A stretch of 64,000 nucleotides of DNA. Origin: Dysgonomonas sp. Marseille-P4361 (GTDB taxonomy: Bacteria > Bacteroidota > Bacteroidia > Bacteroidales > Dysgonomonadaceae). The stretch is from assembly GCF_900343125.1 (NCBI RefSeq), contig NZ_OPYL01000002.1, forward strand, positions 544,266 to 608,265. The letters run 5' to 3'. Below are positions 36,084 to 45,479 of this stretch, piece after piece; position 1 is the first letter of the stretch; every line of letters starts with the position of its first letter. The notes below the pieces were generated by a model. That model saw nothing but the letters and a program-made list of their open reading frames with translations. It made no database searches and was not told the origin of the DNA. The translations under genes and the position numbers were made by a program.

Positions 36084-37307
36084 ATGAAAGCAGCTATAAT
36101 TACGATAGGTGACGAAATTCTGATTGGTCAGATTGTAGATACAAATTCCTCATGGATTGCTCAAAAACTTACTGTCGCAGGTTTTGAAGTTGTAGAAATG
36201 CAATCGATAGGGGATGATGCAACTCAAATAAAAAAAACAATAGATGAGGTTTTTCAAAGGGTTGATGTTATTCTAATGACAGGCGGTTTAGGTCCTACGA
36301 AAGATGATATAACGAAAAAAACGCTGAGCGAATACTTTGGAGCTTCTTTGATATTCGACGAAACAGTTTTGGAAAATATTCAAAATGTTATCTCCAGTTT
36401 TACTAAATTGAATGAGCTGACTCGCAATCAGGCTTATGTTCCTGATAATGCAACAGTCATACAAAATAGGGTAGGGACAGCTCCTATTACTTGGTTCGAC
36501 TATATGGGTAAAGTATTGGTCTCTATGCCGGGTGTTCCTTTCGAGATGAAATATGTAATGGAAAACGAGATATTGCCTCGTTTGCAAGAAAAATACGATC
36601 CAGAGGCCTATCTGAAAAGAGTGTTTGTTGTACGTGGTTATACCGAATCGGCTTTGGCTATGTATCTCGAAAACTTTGAAGACTCTTTACCTCATGGCTT
36701 TGGATTAGCCTATTTACCTTCTCCCGGATTGGTAAAGCTTCGCCTATTTGTTAGAGGAGGTCATCGTCTGGCAGAGATGACTGAACAGATACATAAACTA
36801 CAAGATTTGCTAGGGAATGCTATTTTAGCTGAAAAAGACTTACCTGTAGAAAAAATATTGGGAGACCTATTACTCGAAAAAGGCTTAACAATTGCTACTG
36901 CCGAAAGTTGTACCGGAGGGAATATCGCTCATTTGATAACATCCATTTCCGGTTCTTCTGCTTATTTTAAAGGAACAGTTGTTTCATATGCGAATGAGGT
37001 GAAAACAAATGTTTTGAAAGTATCACAAAACTCTTTGGATCTATATGGAGCGGTGAGTGAATCTGTTGCTCAGGAAATGGCGACAGGTATTCAGCAGCTA
37101 TTGAATGTTGATTGTTCTATTTCGGTAACCGGAATTGCCGGACCTGATGGTGGGAGTGAAGAAAAACCGGTTGGAACAGTTTGGATTTCTACTAAATATA
37201 GAGAGAAGCAAGTAACAAAAATATATCAATTAGGTAAATATAGAGAGTCGAATATAATACGAGCCTCCAATTTGGCAATGTTGCAATTGCTAGATATACT
37301 TCAATAA
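36084..37307 (+). CDS. cinA: CinA-family nicotinamide-nucleotide amidase
   Basis: A two-domain protein of 407 residues. The N-terminal molybdopterin-binding-like domain (about 1-170) has IGDEILIGQIVDTNS and MTGGLGPTKDDITK; in CinA it acts on ADP-ribose-type compounds. The C-terminal PncC-like domain (about 250-407) has ATAESCTGGNIAH and SVTGIAGPDGG, and deamidates nicotinamide mononucleotide in NAD recycling. The gene has its own -7 element, and no recA or competence gene is adjacent. Confidence 0.94.
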   Translation: MKAAIITIGDEILIGQIVDTNSSWIAQKLTVAGFEVVEMQSIGDDATQIKKTIDEVFQRVDVILMTGGLGPTKDDITKKTLSEYFGASLIFDETVLENIQNVISSFTKLNELTRNQAYVPDNATVIQNRVGTAPITWFDYMGKVLVSMPGVPFEMKYVMENEILPRLQEKYDPEAYLKRVFVVRGYTESALAMYLENFEDSLPHGFGLAYLPSPGLVKLRLFVRGGHRLAEMTEQIHKLQDLLGNAILAEKDLPVEKILGDLLLEKGLTIATAESCTGGNIAHLITSISGSSAYFKGTVVSYANEVKTNVLKVSQNSLDLYGAVSESVAQEMATGIQQLLNVDCSISVTGIAGPDGGSEEKPVGTVWISTKYREKQVTKIYQLGKYRESNIIRASNLAMLQLLDILQ

Positions 37308-37336
37308 AATAGTAATACACTTTCTGTTATAAAAAG

Positions 37337-37428
37337 ATTACCTCCTCAAACATCTCGTCTGTGGAGGTAATTAGACCATATAACGAATACTAATATTGCT
37401 TTTATTAATCCTTTGAAAGTTATATGGT
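37337..37428. other. two inverted repeats between cinA and rnpA
   Basis: ATTACCTCC at 37337-37345 pairs with GGAGGTAAT at 37363-37371 (9 bp, loop of 17). Directly after, ACCATATAAC at 37375-37384 is perfectly complementary to GTTATATGGT at 37419-37428 (10 bp, 34 bases between). The first hairpin may end cinA transcription, although the U-tract lies on the minus-strand side. The second has no clear role. Confidence 0.45.
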
Positions 37429-37508
37429 TCCTATATATTAAGACGAGTTGATTGAAGGAACTGTTACATAAAATGAAAGATTCCTCTATTTTTTAGTATA
37501 AATCTACC

Positions 37509-37516
37509 TACCTTTG
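37509..37516 (+). promoter_or_regulatory. -7 element of rnpA
   Basis: TACCTTTG matches TAnnTTTG and lies 23 bases before the rnpA ATG. Confidence 0.5.
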
Positions 37517-37539
37517 TTCGAAAATAGACTCCGTACTTT

Positions 37540-37968
37540 ATGGAAATAGATAACATCAGTAAAGCAAAGAATACTTTCTCTAAATTTGAAAGATTGCATA
37601 AAAACAAATCAATTGATCGACTTTTTCAGAAAGGTGATTCTTTTGTGTCATATCCTTTGCGCATAGTCTACTATGCGGAGAATATGTCTGATGATAAAGA
37701 AAAAGCGGAATGTTCTATATTGGTGAGTGTTTCTAAAAAGAAGTTTAAGAGGGCTGTGAAGAGGAACAGAGTAAAGAGGTTAATTCGTGAGGCCTATAGA
37801 TTAAACAAGATTTCTTTTCTAGATTCACTAAAAGGTGAAAATAGAAGAGTAGATATTGCTTTTCTATACTTAAAATCAGAATTACCTGTTTATGAAGAAA
37901 TAGAGAAAGCAATGCTCAAAGCAATGACAACCTTGTCGGATAAATTAAAGGAAGATAAACTAGAATGA
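37540..37968 (+). CDS. rnpA: ribonuclease P protein component
   Basis: Small basic protein that assists the catalytic RNA of RNase P in maturing tRNA 5' ends. The RNR-type motif is [20 protein letters not shown] (about residues 67-86), preceded by the characteristic LVSVSKK strand. It has 142 residues, a little longer than the usual 110-130 because of an N-terminal tail. The usual neighbours rpmH and yidC are absent; only yidD follows, overlapping by four bases. This uncoupled order is known from other Bacteroidota. Confidence 0.93.
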   Translation: MEIDNISKAKNTFSKFERLHKNKSIDRLFQKGDSFVSYPLRIVYYAENMSDDKEKAECSILVSVSKKKFKRAVKRNRVKRLIREAYRLNKISFLDSLKGENRRVDIAFLYLKSELPVYEEIEKAMLKAMTTLSDKLKEDKLE

Positions 37969-38186
37969 AGAAGGTCTTATCATGGATTCTTTTGATACCT
38001 GTATATTTCTATAAATACAGTATTTCTCCTATGCTACCTCCATCTTGTAGATATACACCTACATGCTCGGAATATGCAATAGAGGCAATAAAGAAACATG
38101 GTCCTTTCAAAGGTTTATGGCTAGCTACTAAACGAATTCTTCGTTGTCATCCATGGGGAGGTCATGGATATGACCCAGTGCCTTGA
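37965..38186 (+). CDS. yidD: membrane protein insertion efficiency factor YidD
   Basis: A 73-residue membrane-associated protein that helps insertion of inner-membrane proteins. The family signature is complete: [21 protein letters not shown], with cysteines at positions near 28 and 34 and RILRCHPW with the third cysteine. An amphipathic or hydrophobic N-terminus ([15 protein letters not shown]) anchors it. Its ATG overlaps the rnpA stop (ATGA), so it is translationally coupled. A terminator follows. Confidence 0.96.
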   Translation: MKKVLSWILLIPVYFYKYSISPMLPPSCRYTPTCSEYAIEAIKKHGPFKGLWLATKRILRCHPWGGHGYDPVP

Positions 38187-38210
38187 ATTAATTTCCTTTG
38201 ATGTATAAGA

Positions 38211-38238
38211 AAAAAGATCGCCATTAGACGATCTTTTT
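38211..38238. terminator. bidirectional terminator between yidD and the MaoC gene
   Basis: AAAAAGATCG at 38211-38220 pairs with CGATCTTTTT at 38229-38238, with an 8-base loop. Both strands end in a T-rich arm. It serves yidD on the plus strand and the MaoC-type gene on the minus strand. Confidence 0.8.
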
Positions 38239-38262
38239 CTATTTCTTGAAAATTTATATTTA

Positions 38263-38727
38263 TCAATTGAAATGATATAAGAATATCACTGTTTCTTCTA
38301 ATGCGTTTTTTGGAGAATCTTTTATTTCTAAGATTACTTTAAGTTCAGCTTTAGCAATGCCTCGTAGATTTACCAGAGATTCTAATTTAACGCGCAACCT
38401 GATTTCATCATTAACGACTACAGCCTGATTAAATTTAAGTTTTTCGATTCCATAATTTATGAGCATTTTTACGTTATTTACTTCAATAACTTGATCCCAT
38501 AAATAAGGAAGTATAGATACCATCAGATAGCCATGTGCAATAGTGCTCTTGAAAGGGCTCTCTACTTTTGCACGTTCTTCATCTACATGTATCCATTGAT
38601 AGTCAAGAGTCGCTTCTGCAAATTTGTTTATACGATCTTGTGTAATTTTAAGATAATCAGATACTCCAAGTTCTTTCCCTACATATTGTTCAAACTCGGC
38701 GAAAGAATTAATAATAAGTTTGCTCAT
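38263..38727 (-). CDS. MaoC-like (NodN-type) enoyl hydratase
   Basis: A 154-residue hot-dog fold protein of the MaoC/NodN group, predicted to hydrate trans-2-enoyl-CoA to the (R)-3-hydroxy form. The hydratase-2 motif is present: QDRINKFAEATLDYQWIHVD with the catalytic Asp and His, then STIAHGYLMVSILP. The frame extends to a TTG at 38745, but the ATG at 38727 (MSKLIINSF) is the better start. A -7-like TATTTTTG lies upstream at 38753-38760 on the minus strand. The physiological substrate is unknown. Confidence 0.9.
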   Translation of the reverse strand: MSKLIINSFAEFEQYVGKELGVSDYLKITQDRINKFAEATLDYQWIHVDEERAKVESPFKSTIAHGYLMVSILPYLWDQVIEVNNVKMLINYGIEKLKFNQAVVVNDEIRLRVKLESLVNLRGIAKAELKVILEIKDSPKNALEETVIFLYHFN

Positions 38728-38902
38728 AAAAATATCAATTAACAATTCGTAACAAAAATACCGATATAAATTGAAATAAAAAAATAAAACAACTTTTTGA
38801 GGAAACGAATGATTTCTTTTTAAGTCTGTCGTTTAAATTTTGATATCCATTCAATTTATTTTCTGTATCTTCTCTAAGTAGTATAGTTTTTATATAAAAC
38901 TA

Positions 38903-39814
38903 TTAAATAGGAGTATTGTCATTTACTATTTTCATTGTTCTGTCTATGAGGTCATCTACTTGTACTATAGATTCTAATCCGATAGTCATAGAGTGGATAT
39001 TTGATTCATTGATAGCAAAGTGTAGAGATTTACTTCTCTCTTCATCACTTGTGTTTTTCCCTTCTCCAAAAATCTTCATTCCGATGATTCCTTTACCATT
39101 ATCTCGCGCCTTTTTCAAAAGATTCTTCACATCTTCAGGTGTACCATCCATATGCGTGGTGAAAGGATTTATTCTTGCTAATATGACATCTACCCATGGA
39201 TTGTCAACGGCTTCAGCCATTGCATCCCAATTATGACACGAAACTCCTACAGATTTAAGTATACCGCTCTGCTTTGCTTTCGAGAATTCGTCCATGTAAT
39301 ATTTTCTAGTCTCTGGCCAGTTCCCTTCCATCAGGCAATGCATCAGCAATATATCTATATAATCTGTGTCTAAATCTTTTCTGAAACGATCCAGCGTTTT
39401 CTCAACAGCTTCTATTTTATCAGAGCCATCGGGGTGAGTCCAGACTTTAGTACATAATGTTATATTTTCGCGGGGAAGTCCTTTAATTGCTTTTCCTACA
39501 TATGGGTGAGAACCATAAGATTCTGCCATATCAAAATAGCTCATTCCGCGATCGTAGGCATGGCGAGCCAAGTTGACAAAACTATCCATTCCTAAGCGTG
39601 TCTGATTCGAACCATGATTATAACCTATAGTTCCCGTTCCTAGTCCTATGCGTGACATACTTATACCGGTGTTACCCAAACTTACCTTATCAACTGTGTA
39701 ATTTTTGTCAAACACTAAATTGCTAAGTCCCGCTATTGAATTATTTGATAAGGATAAGCCAGCAACCCCAAGCATCCCCGCTTTGATAAATTTACGTCTG
39801 TCTATTCTTTTCAT
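38903..39814 (-). CDS. aldo/keto reductase with Tat signal
   Basis: A 303-residue oxidoreductase. The start at 39814 gives a twin-arginine signal, RRKFIKAGMLGVAG, so the protein is likely exported folded. The aldo/keto reductase barrel follows (about 50-300), with the catalytic Asp and Tyr in YFDMAESYG and the Lys in CTKVW. The His usually found next appears in LMHCLM. An upstream extension to 39844 is open but would put ten residues before the Tat signal. The substrate is unknown. Export with a nicotinamide cofactor is unusual but is found for Tat-tagged members of this family. Confidence 0.88.
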   Translation of the reverse strand: MKRIDRRKFIKAGMLGVAGLSLSNNSIAGLSNLVFDKNYTVDKVSLGNTGISMSRIGLGTGTIGYNHGSNQTRLGMDSFVNLARHAYDRGMSYFDMAESYGSHPYVGKAIKGLPRENITLCTKVWTHPDGSDKIEAVEKTLDRFRKDLDTDYIDILLMHCLMEGNWPETRKYYMDEFSKAKQSGILKSVGVSCHNWDAMAEAVDNPWVDVILARINPFTTHMDGTPEDVKNLLKKARDNGKGIIGMKIFGEGKNTSDEERSKSLHFAINESNIHSMTIGLESIVQVDDLIDRTMKIVNDNTPI

Positions 39815-39977
39815 GGTAAGAAGATTTAGATGTGTAATATACACATTTTTTCAAATAAACAGAGCCTTTCTATGATGAATAATGTTTAAAATAGAATCTT
39901 AATGTATTAAAGTATAGTCTTATAGAGTAAAAACTTATAGGACTATAACTTTATAGGTATTAAAAAATATTAGTGTG

Positions 39978-40949
39978 TTATTTCTCTTTCTTTAAAAAAT
40001 CAATAATAATTTCAACTAGCTCTTTATTTAGAGGTAGAGTAGGATTAGTGTATACTGCTTGTTGGCTGATCATATCTGTCTGGTCATAATCTTTCAAAAC
40101 GTGAGTCATATTTTCGATAATATATTTTTGTGCTTTCTGGTTTGCATTCTGTAGTAGATCTGCCTGTTGGGAAGTAACTTGTACATCATTAGCTCCTTGA
40201 ACGATTAAAACAGGAATAGTCAACTTCTTAATTTCAGTTTGAGGATCATACTTAAACCAAGAAATCATATAAGGTTGAACACTTGGGCGAAATAATGAAT
40301 TAAGAGACATCGGAACATCCTCTATCATCTCGCCATTCTCTAACTTATCTATGTAGGAGAAAATTAAATCTTGTACAGATTTGGGTTGCGTAACTAATTG
40401 TTTACTTAATTGTTCTTTCAAAATATTGGCAGCAGGTTCAGCAACTCCGGCTAAAGAGATATACTTCGTCACTGAAGGTGTATTCTGAGAGGCAATCATC
40501 CCTATCAATGACCCCTCACTATGACCTATAATAGATATTTCAGAAAAGCGCTTATCTGCTTCTAACAATTTGATCCAAGCTTTTACATCATTAATATAAT
40601 TTTCGAATCGTAAATCAGCTTCACTCTTCATACTATCTTTACTTTCTCCTATGCCTCTTTTATCGAAGGTTAATGTCGCAATACCATTATAAAATAGTGC
40701 TTCGGACAACATTTTAAGAGAATTGTTCTGCATTTGAGGCTGATTGCCATTCCTGTCCGTCGGCCCCGATCCTGCAATAAGTATAGCTATTGGCACGGAT
40801 TTATTATTTGTAGGAGGAACTCTTAATGTACCGTATATTTTCCCCGATTCGGTATCAAGGATAATAGGCTCTTCGTTTATAATAAGTTGACCAAAACAAT
40901 TAAAAATAGAGGTTGCTACAATCAGAATAATCATACAAAATCTTTTCAT
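39978..40949 (-). CDS. secreted alpha/beta hydrolase
   Basis: A 323-residue hydrolase with a signal peptide (MKRFCMIILIVATSIF, cleavage after CFGQ). The nucleophile elbow is IGHSEGSLIG, with the serine near residue 143; an oxyanion-hole type GSGPTDRNGN lies near 58; the late Asp and His are in VQGANDVQV and ENMTHVL. The group is close to serine aminopeptidase and S9-type hydrolases. It starts 22 bases after the YIP1-type gene, so it is probably in the same operon. The substrate is unknown. Confidence 0.88.
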   Translation of the reverse strand: MKRFCMIILIVATSIFNCFGQLIINEEPIILDTESGKIYGTLRVPPTNNKSVPIAILIAGSGPTDRNGNQPQMQNNSLKMLSEALFYNGIATLTFDKRGIGESKDSMKSEADLRFENYINDVKAWIKLLEADKRFSEISIIGHSEGSLIGMIASQNTPSVTKYISLAGVAEPAANILKEQLSKQLVTQPKSVQDLIFSYIDKLENGEMIEDVPMSLNSLFRPSVQPYMISWFKYDPQTEIKKLTIPVLIVQGANDVQVTSQQADLLQNANQKAQKYIIENMTHVLKDYDQTDMISQQAVYTNPTLPLNKELVEIIIDFLKKEK

Positions 40950-40971
40950 ATTAATGCAATTTAGATTAGTC

Positions 40972-41583
40972 TTAGAAGAATGATGAACATAGAATTAAGA
41001 TTACCTTAGAGAGTATTTCGCTGACAATTAAAGCAATCGCAAAAGAGACTCCACCTATGATTCCCTTTATATTTGTTGACACAGAGTATGCATTGTATTT
41101 GAGTATAATAGACCATATTGTAAATAATATACAGATCAAGCTTGCAATAAGTAAAGCCACTATATTCTCTTTTAATATTTCCAAAACTGTATTAATCTGT
41201 GTTGTATCCAGATTACCTAAACAAAGATGTACATCCGGGTAAATACCTGTAATAGCAGCAAATAATAATGGAGCCTGAGATAACGCTAATGTCCCTGCAA
41301 TATCGATAAAGCGAAAGTCTGTTTTTGTAGTGATTTTAGCGATAACGTAAAATACAATGGTCATACAAGCCCAATTAACGATTTGATATATTAAATGTGG
41401 TATATATGGGTTCGGAGATTCGTTGCATCCATAGTGTATATCAATTACACCATCAAAATGGGTGTTACCCAGATAACCGACAAAGGATATTATACCCATT
41501 ATTATGACTCCTAGAATAAGAGCTTCTGCTCCGGCTATATACTTGAAAGGATTAAATAGCCAGCTACTAATTTTACTTTTCAT
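40972..41583 (-). CDS. YIP1-family membrane protein
   Basis: A 203-residue integral membrane protein with five hydrophobic segments, at about 20-40, 68-88, 98-120, 140-160 and 175-200. The opening (SWLFNPFKYIAGAEALILG) and the motif of hydrophobic helices with LALSQAPLLFAAI fit the bacterial YIP1 domain. The function is not known. It overlaps the upstream DUF2089 gene by 11 bases and is followed by the hydrolase gene. Confidence 0.75.
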   Translation of the reverse strand: MKSKISSWLFNPFKYIAGAEALILGVIIMGIISFVGYLGNTHFDGVIDIHYGCNESPNPYIPHLIYQIVNWACMTIVFYVIAKITTKTDFRFIDIAGTLALSQAPLLFAAITGIYPDVHLCLGNLDTTQINTVLEILKENIVALLIASLICILFTIWSIILKYNAYSVSTNIKGIIGGVSFAIALIVSEILSKVILILCSSFF

Positions 41584-41836
41584 AGTTTTTTATTTTTTTG
41601 ATAACGTCATCAAGTAAGTTTCTTACAGTAGGATAGCTTAAGCCTAACTCTTTAGCCATATCTTTCAAACTTCCACTGTTTTTCACAAATTTGAGGATGA
41701 AGTTTTGTTCATCAACAGATAGTTGGGCCAAGATTGGTAGCTCATACAGACCATGAACCTGAGTTTCACAATTTTCGCAAACTAAACTTTTTACTTTTAG
41801 TTGATTCTGGCAGCTAGGACATTTACAAGGTAACAT
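41573..41836 (-). CDS. DUF2089-family zinc-ribbon and helix-turn-helix protein
   Basis: An 87-residue protein with a zinc ribbon of two CxxC knuckles (CKCPSC, CENC; residues 4-22) and a C-terminal helix-turn-helix (GSLKDMAKELGLSYPTVRN, about 55-73). This is the DUF2089 plan and suggests DNA-binding control. Its gene overlaps the YIP1-type gene, so the probable target is its own operon. Such regulator-membrane protein pairs are common in Firmicutes and Bacteroidota. Confidence 0.85.
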   Translation of the reverse strand: MLPCKCPSCQNQLKVKSLVCENCETQVHGLYELPILAQLSVDEQNFILKFVKNSGSLKDMAKELGLSYPTVRNLLDDVIKKIKNYEK

Positions 41837-41944
41837 AATTGTATTCTTTTTTTGTAAATATACAATAAATAATTAATAATATTGATTATATCTTTAATAA
41901 TATTAATATGTTGATAGATATTATTTACGGAAAGAGTAAGGGTG

Positions 41945-41980
41945 TATAAAAAATACCCTTGTAAATTCTACAAGGGTATT
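41945..41980 (-). terminator. terminator of the efflux operon
   Basis: A 12-bp perfect stem (41952-41963 with 41969-41980, loop of 5) is followed on the minus strand by a T-run (plus-strand As 41948-41953). It lies 24 bases past the end of the TolC-type gene. Confidence 0.85.
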
Positions 41981-42004
41981 TTAATATTTTATATAAAGTT
42001 GATT

Positions 42005-43489
42005 TTATTCTATTTCTTTATCATTCTTAAAGTCGTAGAATGTTTTTTGCATCAGATCGGCAATGCTCAATTGATAATTCACATATGCTCTAAGGTGAGT
42101 AGAGTAGGAGTTATTTAAACGATCTCTCTCTAAAGCCAAGGCTTGGCTATCTATATCTCCATCCGAATATCTTTTAAGTGTGATATCGAAACTTTTTTCT
42201 GCAACAGCAACACTTTTTTTCAATAGTTGCAGTTGTTTTAAATTACTATTCAATCTTGAAACCAGATTGCGAACTTCTGTTTCTATGTCTCGTTCTATTT
42301 CTTCCTTCTGAATGATGTACTGTTTTTGCCTTGCCTGAGCAGCTCTTACCTGAGATTTATTTTCGCCCCAGTCTAATATTGGAATTCGTATTGTAAGTCC
42401 GATTCCATAGTTCAGCGGTCGGTCTTTAAAGTTGGTATAAGCCTTGTCTATCGAATTTGTTAAATTATTACTTACATTAAGATTACTTACTCCATATTTC
42501 TGGAAATAACCATCAATACTAGCTTTGACCATCCCCTCTGCTTTTTGTTGTTTTATACTAATATCTTGTAGAGCGATCTGGATATCTTGTTCTCTTATCT
42601 CATGTCTGTTCTTTTTTGCCAATACAACAGCCTTTTCGGGGTCAACAAGAACTATGTCGTATTTTAAGTCTGTGTTCAGAAGGACACTGTCCGCTAGGTC
42701 AAGGCCAATGAGGTCTTTGAAGCTATTAACGGCTGAAGTTTGTTCATGAACAGCAATGTCATAATTGTTTTGAGCTTGCGCCAAGTCAACTTCCATTTGC
42801 AGTGCGTCAACTTCTCTAATCAATCCAGCTTCATATTTGTTTTTTGATATCTCATAGGCTTCAGTTTGCCTTTCCAGATTCATCTTGGTTATGTCTACAT
42901 TCTTTTGAGAAGATAATAGACCATAATATGAGCTGCTGACTTGATAAATCAGGTTCAACTCCTCTCTTTTCAAAACCTTATTTGTTCTTTCAAAATTAAG
43001 TTCAGCTGTTTTGAGTGACGACTTTACCGAATTGTATCCGTAGAAAGCATCAAGAGGTTGAGAAAAACCAATCTGAGCATTAAGTTCAGTCGCCCGTAAA
43101 TCGGTATTGTAATCATTTAAGCCCCTCACGCGCCCATTGATAAAAACTCGACCATCAGTAGGTAAAGGCTGTGATATTTCTAAATCAGTAGAATAATCAA
43201 GTTGCTTAACAGAATAAAAAGATACTCCGGTGCTGTCTTCAAACTGCCTGATTGTCTCTGTATATCTTGGGGCTGTAAGACTAAGATCAATATGGGTTTT
43301 TAAACGGCTCTTGGCTGTATTAAGATTATATTCTACAATTTTGAGATCTTGTTCAAGACGTTTCATTCTCAAACTTTTACTTTTAGCTATTTCTATACTC
43401 TCTTCTAATGTTAAATGATGAGTAGTCTGAGACTTTATTGAAAGACTGCAGATAATTAATATCAGAGCAGTAAAGAGTGTCTTTTTCAT
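42005..43489 (-). CDS. TolC-family outer-membrane efflux protein
   Basis: A 494-residue exported protein (signal peptide ends about SIKSQ, residue 20). The body is mostly long helices with heptad repeats, in two similar halves, which is the TolC fold: an outer-membrane channel with a periplasmic tunnel. It starts one base after the stop of the ABC ATPase gene, so it is the last gene of the six-gene leftward efflux operon. Confidence 0.92.
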   Translation of the reverse strand: MKKTLFTALILIICSLSIKSQTTHHLTLEESIEIAKSKSLRMKRLEQDLKIVEYNLNTAKSRLKTHIDLSLTAPRYTETIRQFEDSTGVSFYSVKQLDYSTDLEISQPLPTDGRVFINGRVRGLNDYNTDLRATELNAQIGFSQPLDAFYGYNSVKSSLKTAELNFERTNKVLKREELNLIYQVSSSYYGLLSSQKNVDITKMNLERQTEAYEISKNKYEAGLIREVDALQMEVDLAQAQNNYDIAVHEQTSAVNSFKDLIGLDLADSVLLNTDLKYDIVLVDPEKAVVLAKKNRHEIREQDIQIALQDISIKQQKAEGMVKASIDGYFQKYGVSNLNVSNNLTNSIDKAYTNFKDRPLNYGIGLTIRIPILDWGENKSQVRAAQARQKQYIIQKEEIERDIETEVRNLVSRLNSNLKQLQLLKKSVAVAEKSFDITLKRYSDGDIDSQALALERDRLNNSYSTHLRAYVNYQLSIADLMQKTFYDFKNDKEIE

Positions 43490-43490
43490 A

Positions 43491-44216
43491 TTATTGTATA
43501 TTGATAAGAGATGATGATTGTTTTACTTGTGTCTTATTCCCGTTTATCTGATCCGAATGGATACTTCCATCTTTTATGTAGATATTTCGGTCTGCATAGT
43601 TAGCTATTTCTTGCTCGTGTGTAATCAATATAATTGTATTTCCCTCTTGATGCAGATCATGGAATAATCTCATTATATCTTCACCAGTTTTGGAATCTAA
43701 GGCACCGGTTGGTTCGTCCGCAAGCAATATTCCCGGACTTGTAACCAATGCTCTGGCAATAGCAACTCTTTGCTTCTGACCTCCACTTAATTCTGTCGGT
43801 TTATGACCTACGCGAGAGGAAAGTCCTACCTTCTCTAATGCTGATAGCGCTCTTTCCTTTCGTTCATGTGCAGGAACGCCCGAATAAATAAGGGGGAGTT
43901 CTACATTTTGGAGAGAACTAAGTCGGGGAAGTAAATTAAAGTTCTGAAAAATAAACCCAATCTCTTTGTTGCGCATGGCTGATAATGAGTCATCATCAAG
44001 CGTACTTACATCCGTGCCATTAAAGAAATAATGACCGGTGGTAGGTGTATCTAGGCAGCCTAAAATATTCATGAGTGTGGACTTACCCGATCCTGATGGT
44101 CCCATGATGGCAACATACTCATTTTTTTTAATTTGCAGATTAATATCAATAAGAGCAGGAACTTCCATTTCTCCCATTATATATTTCTTAGTCAGATTGG
44201 ATATTTCTATTAGCAT
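43491..44216 (-). CDS. MacB/LolD-type ABC transporter ATPase
   Basis: A 241-residue ATPase. The Walker A is GPSGSGKST (about 37-45), the signature [15 protein letters not shown], Walker [13 protein letters not shown], and the H-loop ILITHE. It belongs to the group with MacB, LolD and FtsE. It powers the adjacent permease. It lies 11 bases after the permease gene and one base before the TolC-type gene. Confidence 0.95.
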   Translation of the reverse strand: MLIEISNLTKKYIMGEMEVPALIDINLQIKKNEYVAIMGPSGSGKSTLMNILGCLDTPTTGHYFFNGTDVSTLDDDSLSAMRNKEIGFIFQNFNLLPRLSSLQNVELPLIYSGVPAHERKERALSALEKVGLSSRVGHKPTELSGGQKQRVAIARALVTSPGILLADEPTGALDSKTGEDIMRLFHDLHQEGNTIILITHEQEIANYADRNIYIKDGSIHSDQINGNKTQVKQSSSLINIQ

Positions 44217-44227
44217 AGCTGTTGGTT

Positions 44228-45466
44228 TTATTCGTAACGTATTGATTCTACAGGTTTCAGATTCGCTGCATTCTTAGCCGGTAAATAGCCAAAGCTAATA
44301 CCTACAATAACCGAGAAAGCAAAGGCTATAAATATAGAATATGGTCTTACATGCGTGCTTATATCTGTAAATAAGGTAACAGAAAGCGAAAGACTTACTC
44401 CGAGAAGTACGCCTATTATCCCTCCGGTAATACTTATAACAACAGCTTCTGTTACAAACTGACTCATGATATCGGATTTGCGAGCACCTATTGCTCTGCG
44501 AATACCAATTTCACGTGTTCTTTCCATAACTGTTGCCAGCATAATATTCATGATTCCTATTCCTCCCACAAGTAGTGATATGGCTGCAATAGCGCCCAAA
44601 AGGAAATTATAGATTTGTCTTTCTTTCTCCTCTTGTTTAAGCAATTCGTAAGGGATCACGATTCCATAGTCATTGTTATTGAAATGGTGTCTTTTGAGTA
44701 TTTCGTCTATCAGTTTTGATGCTTCTACCAATCGTCCTGAGTTGTCGATCTGTACAGTTATTTGCTGAATCTCACTTGTCAGAACGTTCTCTCTTGTAAA
44801 CCGGCTTAAGAACATTGAGAGAGGAACATAGACATCAACGTTTAGGTCTCTGGCCGCTAGTTCTCCTACAGTCTCCGTAAAAAGAGTTTTTGATGCAAGA
44901 ACCCCGATTACTTCCAGCCATTGATCTTCAATTTTAACCATTTTGCCAATAGGGTCTTCATTCTTGAATAAACTTTTTGCAACACTTGCACCAAGTACAC
45001 ATACTTTGAGCCGTTGATCGTAGTGTTGCTTATTTATAAAATCTCCGCTTCCTAGTTTATAGTTCAGCATACTGATAAATTCGGGAGTAACTCCAATTAC
45101 TGTAGATTTTACAGATTTATCGGTGTATTTTACATCAGAACTAATCTCGGCTTGAGAGGCTACTTGTTGAACTCCCGGAACAATTTCCTTGATAACTTCA
45201 GCATCTTGAATAGATAAGCCCTGAGAAAACTTGGCTCTCACTTCTTCAAGTTCGGTATCTGTTAGTTTTTTCTCGCGAACGATAATATTATTGACTCCTA
45301 AGTCCTGATATTTAGCTATAGCTTCCCTTTTTGCTCCTTCTCCAACAGAGAGCATGGCTATGACTGATGCTACTCCGAAAATGATTCCTAACATTGTTAG
45401 AAATGAACGGAATTTATGATCAGATAATCCTGAAAGGGCTAGACGAATATTTTCTCCAAACTGCAT
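44228..45466 (-). CDS. MacB-type ABC permease
   Basis: A 412-residue membrane protein with one N-terminal helix (about 20-42), a large periplasmic MacB core domain (about 45-240) and three C-terminal helices of the FtsX domain, with the conserved [21 protein letters not shown] and GARKSDIM. This is a MacB-like mechanotransmission permease, without a fused ATPase. The Met start at 45466 lies 13 bases after the third adaptor gene. Confidence 0.94.
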   Translation of the reverse strand: MQFGENIRLALSGLSDHKFRSFLTMLGIIFGVASVIAMLSVGEGAKREAIAKYQDLGVNNIIVREKKLTDTELEEVRAKFSQGLSIQDAEVIKEIVPGVQQVASQAEISSDVKYTDKSVKSTVIGVTPEFISMLNYKLGSGDFINKQHYDQRLKVCVLGASVAKSLFKNEDPIGKMVKIEDQWLEVIGVLASKTLFTETVGELAARDLNVDVYVPLSMFLSRFTRENVLTSEIQQITVQIDNSGRLVEASKLIDEILKRHHFNNNDYGIVIPYELLKQEEKERQIYNFLLGAIAAISLLVGGIGIMNIMLATVMERTREIGIRRAIGARKSDIMSQFVTEAVVISITGGIIGVLLGVSLSLSVTLFTDISTHVRPYSIFIAFAFSVIVGISFGYLPAKNAANLKPVESIRYE

Positions 45467-45479
45467 AATAATCTTTTTA

